Shown piece by piece: positions 5,775-7,875 of a DNA stretch of 7,875 nt. The number at the start of each line of letters is the position of its first letter. The stretch's first letter is position 1. This stretch comes from an uncultured Mesorhizobium sp. (GTDB lineage: Bacteria; Pseudomonadota; Alphaproteobacteria; Rhizobiales; Rhizobiaceae): assembly GCA_950071955.1 (NCBI GenBank), contig CATMOC010000156.1, forward strand, positions 1-7,875. Direction: 5' to 3'. The notes below the pieces were generated by a model, which was given only the letters and a program-made list of their open reading frames with translations, searched no databases and was not told where the DNA came from. The position numbers and the translations under genes were made by a program.

Positions 5775-7202
5775 ATGGTCACCACGAACGCCAAACTCAA
5801 CGCCTTCCCCGTCTTCATGCGGGTCAAGAACCGGAGCGTCGTCATCGTCGGCTCGGGCGAGGAAGCTCTGGCGAAGGCGCGCCTGATCGGGCAGTCGAGC
5901 GCGACGCTGCGCATCGTCGCGCATGAAGCGGACGCATCGCTGCGCGACTGGGCCGCCCGGAACAGCGCGGAGCTCATCGGGCAGGACTATCGCGCCGACC
6001 TGCTCGACGGCGCATGCCTGGTCTTCGCCGCCACTGGCGACGAGGAGCGCGATGCCAGTATCGTTGCGGATGCACGGGCACGGGGCATCCCCGTCAATGC
6101 CGTCGACCGGCCGCACATGTGCGACTTCTTCACGCCCGCGCTGGTGAACCGCGCGCCGGTGGCGGTGGCGATCGGGACCGAGGGCGCCGGGCCCGTGCTG
6201 GCGCAGATGATCCGTGCCAGGATCGACCGGATGCTGTCGCCGGCGCTTGGACCGCTGGCGAGCCTAGCCGCCGGACTGCGCTACAGGGTCGAGCGGCTGG
6301 TGCCGCGGGGCAGTGCGCGGCGTGCCTTCTGGACCGACTTCTTCGAGGGCGCGCCGGCGCGTCACATGGAGGTCGGACACATCTCCGAGGCGCGGGAGGC
6401 GGCGGCCCAACTGATGCAGCGGCGCACGGAAGCGCGCGGGCATGTCGCCCTGATTGGCGCCGGACCCGGCGCCGAGGACCTGCTGACGCTGCGCGCACAA
6501 CGCCTGCTCATGCAGGCCGACCTGATCCTGTTCGACGCGCTCGTGCCCGAGGCGGTGGTCGCCATGGGGCGCCGCGATGCCGAGCGCCTGGCGGTGGGCA
6601 AGCGCAAGGGATGCCATTCGAAGTCGCAGGCCGAGATCAACGAACTGATCGTGTCGCTCGGGCGCGAGGGCAAGCGCGTGGTGCGCCTGAAGTCGGGCGA
6701 TCCGCTGGTCTTCGGGCGCGCCGGCGAAGAGATGGCCGCGTTGCGCGAGGCCGGCATTTCCTACGAGGTGGTGCCGGGCGTGACCGCGGCCTTCGCCGCG
6801 GCGGCCGATTTCGAGCTGCCGCTGACCCTGCGGGGCGTCGCCTCCTCCATGGTCTTCACGACCGGGCACGACCTGAAGGGCGATACCCTGCCGGACTGGG
6901 GCAAGCTCGCGATCGCGGGCGCAACCGTGGCGGTCTATATGGGCCGCTCGATCGCGGCCCAGGTCGCGTCGCGGCTGATCGAGGCTGGGCTGTCGCCGGA
7001 TACGGCGGTAGCCGTGGTCGAGAATGCCAGCCTGCCGCACAGGCGGCTGTTCCACGGGACGCTCGCCGACCTGCCGTCGCTCGAGGAGCGCACGGAGCTG
7101 GATGGGCCGGTGATGACCATCATCGGCGACGCGGTTGCGGGCGCCAACTTCGAAAACTCCACCCCGATCGCCGCGCATCGCCTTGTGCGCGTCGCGGCGT
7201 GA
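5775..7202 (+). CDS. cysG: Siroheme synthase CysG (precorrin-2 dehydrogenase/ferrochelatase + uroporphyrinogen-III methyltransferase)
   Basis: Bifunctional cytoplasmic enzyme of 475 residues making siroheme from uroporphyrinogen III: two SAM-dependent methylations, NAD-dependent oxidation of precorrin-2, then iron insertion. The ATG at 5775 is set by AGGAAGGG at 5761-5768. The N-terminal half (about 1-215) has the dinucleotide-binding strand VVIVGSGEEALAKARLI, the VNAVDRP motif with Asp111 (equivalent to the catalytic Asp104 of Salmonella CysG) and TEGAGPVLA at 135-143. The C-terminal half (about 222-460) is the methyltransferase: LIGAGPGAEDLLTLRA (226-241), VVRLKSGDPLVFGRAGEE (302-319), VVPGVTAAFAA and VAVYMG. 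Thr135 stands where Salmonella CysG has the phosphorylated Ser128. It is first in a run with DUF2849 and cysI, so siroheme is made beside its consumer. The full-length fusion is intact. Confidence 0.96.
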   Translation: MVTTNAKLNAFPVFMRVKNRSVVIVGSGEEALAKARLIGQSSATLRIVAHEADASLRDWAARNSAELIGQDYRADLLDGACLVFAATGDEERDASIVADARARGIPVNAVDRPHMCDFFTPALVNRAPVAVAIGTEGAGPVLAQMIRARIDRMLSPALGPLASLAAGLRYRVERLVPRGSARRAFWTDFFEGAPARHMEVGHISEAREAAAQLMQRRTEARGHVALIGAGPGAEDLLTLRAQRLLMQADLILFDALVPEAVVAMGRRDAERLAVGKRKGCHSKSQAEINELIVSLGREGKRVVRLKSGDPLVFGRAGEEMAALREAGISYEVVPGVTAAFAAAADFELPLTLRGVASSMVFTTGHDLKGDTLPDWGKLAIAGATVAVYMGRSIAAQVASRLIEAGLSPDTAVAVVENASLPHRRLFHGTLADLPSLEERTELDGPVMTIIGDAVAGANFENSTPIAAHRLVRVAA

Positions 7203-7221
7203 ACGAAGAGAGGGCGAAGCC

Positions 7222-7530
7222 ATGAAAGTCCTGACCGCCAACCGGCTGATCGACGGAGAGGCCGTCTGGTACTGCGCCGAGAAGGGCTGGATCGAGCGGA
7301 TCGGCGGCGCCGACGTGGCGCGCGACGCCTTCGCCGAGGAGCGGCTGCGCGGCATCGGCAAGGCCTCGTACGAACGCGACGAGGTGGTCGACGTCGACCT
7401 GATCGACGTGCAGGCGATCGACGGGCGGATCGTGCCGGTTCGCCTGCGCGAACGCATCCGCGCCGCCGGCCCGACCAACCGCCTCGACCTCGGCAAGCAG
7501 GCCGAACCAGAAACGACGCATACGGCCTGA
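7222..7530 (+). CDS. DUF2849 domain protein, sulfur-assimilation operon
   Basis: A 102-residue protein of unknown biochemistry. The N-terminus MKVLTANRLIDGEAVWY, followed by EKGWIERI and later EVVDVDLIDV, matches the DUF2849 pattern, a small family typically found between cysG and cysI in alphaproteobacteria (recalled, not searched). It starts 19 bases after the cysG stop, with AGAGAGGG at 7207-7214 as ribosome site. No signal peptide, membrane segment or cysteine cluster was noticed; it has one Cys, at residue 18. About 25 residues at the C-terminus (from GPTNRLDLG on) look flexible and polar. Position suggests help with siroheme handling, sulfite reductase assembly or electron transfer, but this is inference from neighbours only. 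Confidence 0.85.
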   Translation: MKVLTANRLIDGEAVWYCAEKGWIERIGGADVARDAFAEERLRGIGKASYERDEVVDVDLIDVQAIDGRIVPVRLRERIRAAGPTNRLDLGKQAEPETTHTA

Positions 7531-7540
7531 GGAGGCCGTA
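7521..7540 (+). other. Hairpin spanning the DUF2849 stop codon
   Basis: TACGGCCT (7521-7528) and AGGCCGTA (7533-7540) form a perfect 8-bp stem with a GAGG loop. The TGA stop (7528-7530) lies at the top of the stem. A consensus-like GAGGAGG (7529-7535) sits in the loop and right arm, 30 bases before the cysI ATG, too far to be its normal ribosome site. No U-tract follows. It may be an RNA processing, stability or translation-tuning element within the operon mRNA. Confidence 0.45.
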
Positions 7541-7565
7541 CCCAGAGCACCCGAAAGTTCGTTCA

Positions 7566-7875
<310 letters not shown>

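Noticed and set aside
6264..7550. 428-codon minus-strand frame across cysG and DUF2849
   Set aside because: Antisense shadow in high GC; it spans two recognised genes and has no recognisable domain.

Overview
The window is GC-rich and densely coding, with short intergenic gaps and near-consensus Shine-Dalgarno sites. Gene content points to an alphaproteobacterium, most likely in the Hyphomicrobiales/Rhizobiales (Mesorhizobium/Phyllobacteriaceae-like). The main pointers are the order cysG - DUF2849 - cysI, a 'host attachment' family protein, and dispersed hairpin repeats of the kind common in rhizobial genomes. The placement is inferred from gene families, not from an rRNA or marker comparison.

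Layout, left to right. (1) 1-781: 3' end of clpB, a disaggregase chaperone. (2) 782-1298: a hairpin-rich intergenic repeat, then a 47-residue single-pass membrane protein on the minus strand, diverging from (3) 1299-2177, an EamA/DMT-family permease. (4) 2326-2847: a secreted protein made of three ricin-type (QxW) repeats, i.e. a small beta-trefoil lectin. A second copy of the intergenic repeat follows it directly. (5) 2969-4069: a LivM-type branched-chain amino acid ABC permease, translationally coupled by an ATGA overlap to (6) 4066-4902, an alpha/beta hydrolase with an intact Ser-Asp-His triad. (7) 4903-5043: a different REP-like element and a strong hairpin. (8) 5044-5493, minus strand: a host-attachment-family protein. 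(9) 5494-5774: a divergent intergenic region with small palindromes. (10) 5775-7875: the assimilatory sulfur operon, cysG (siroheme synthase), a DUF2849 protein and the start of cysI (siroheme-dependent sulfite/nitrite reductase).

The clearest functional unit is the last one. CysG makes siroheme, CysI needs siroheme to reduce sulfite (or nitrite), and the small DUF2849 protein lies between them with no assigned biochemical role. The rest reads as small independent transcription units. The livM-hydrolase pair is unusual because no other Liv component (LivH, LivG, LivF, LivK) is visible on either side.

I found no CRISPR array, tRNA, rRNA, transposase, phage gene or recognisable defence system. 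The best leads for something under-described are the triplicated lectin, the lone livM-hydrolase pair, the DUF2849 linker gene, the 47-residue membrane protein and the paired intergenic repeats.
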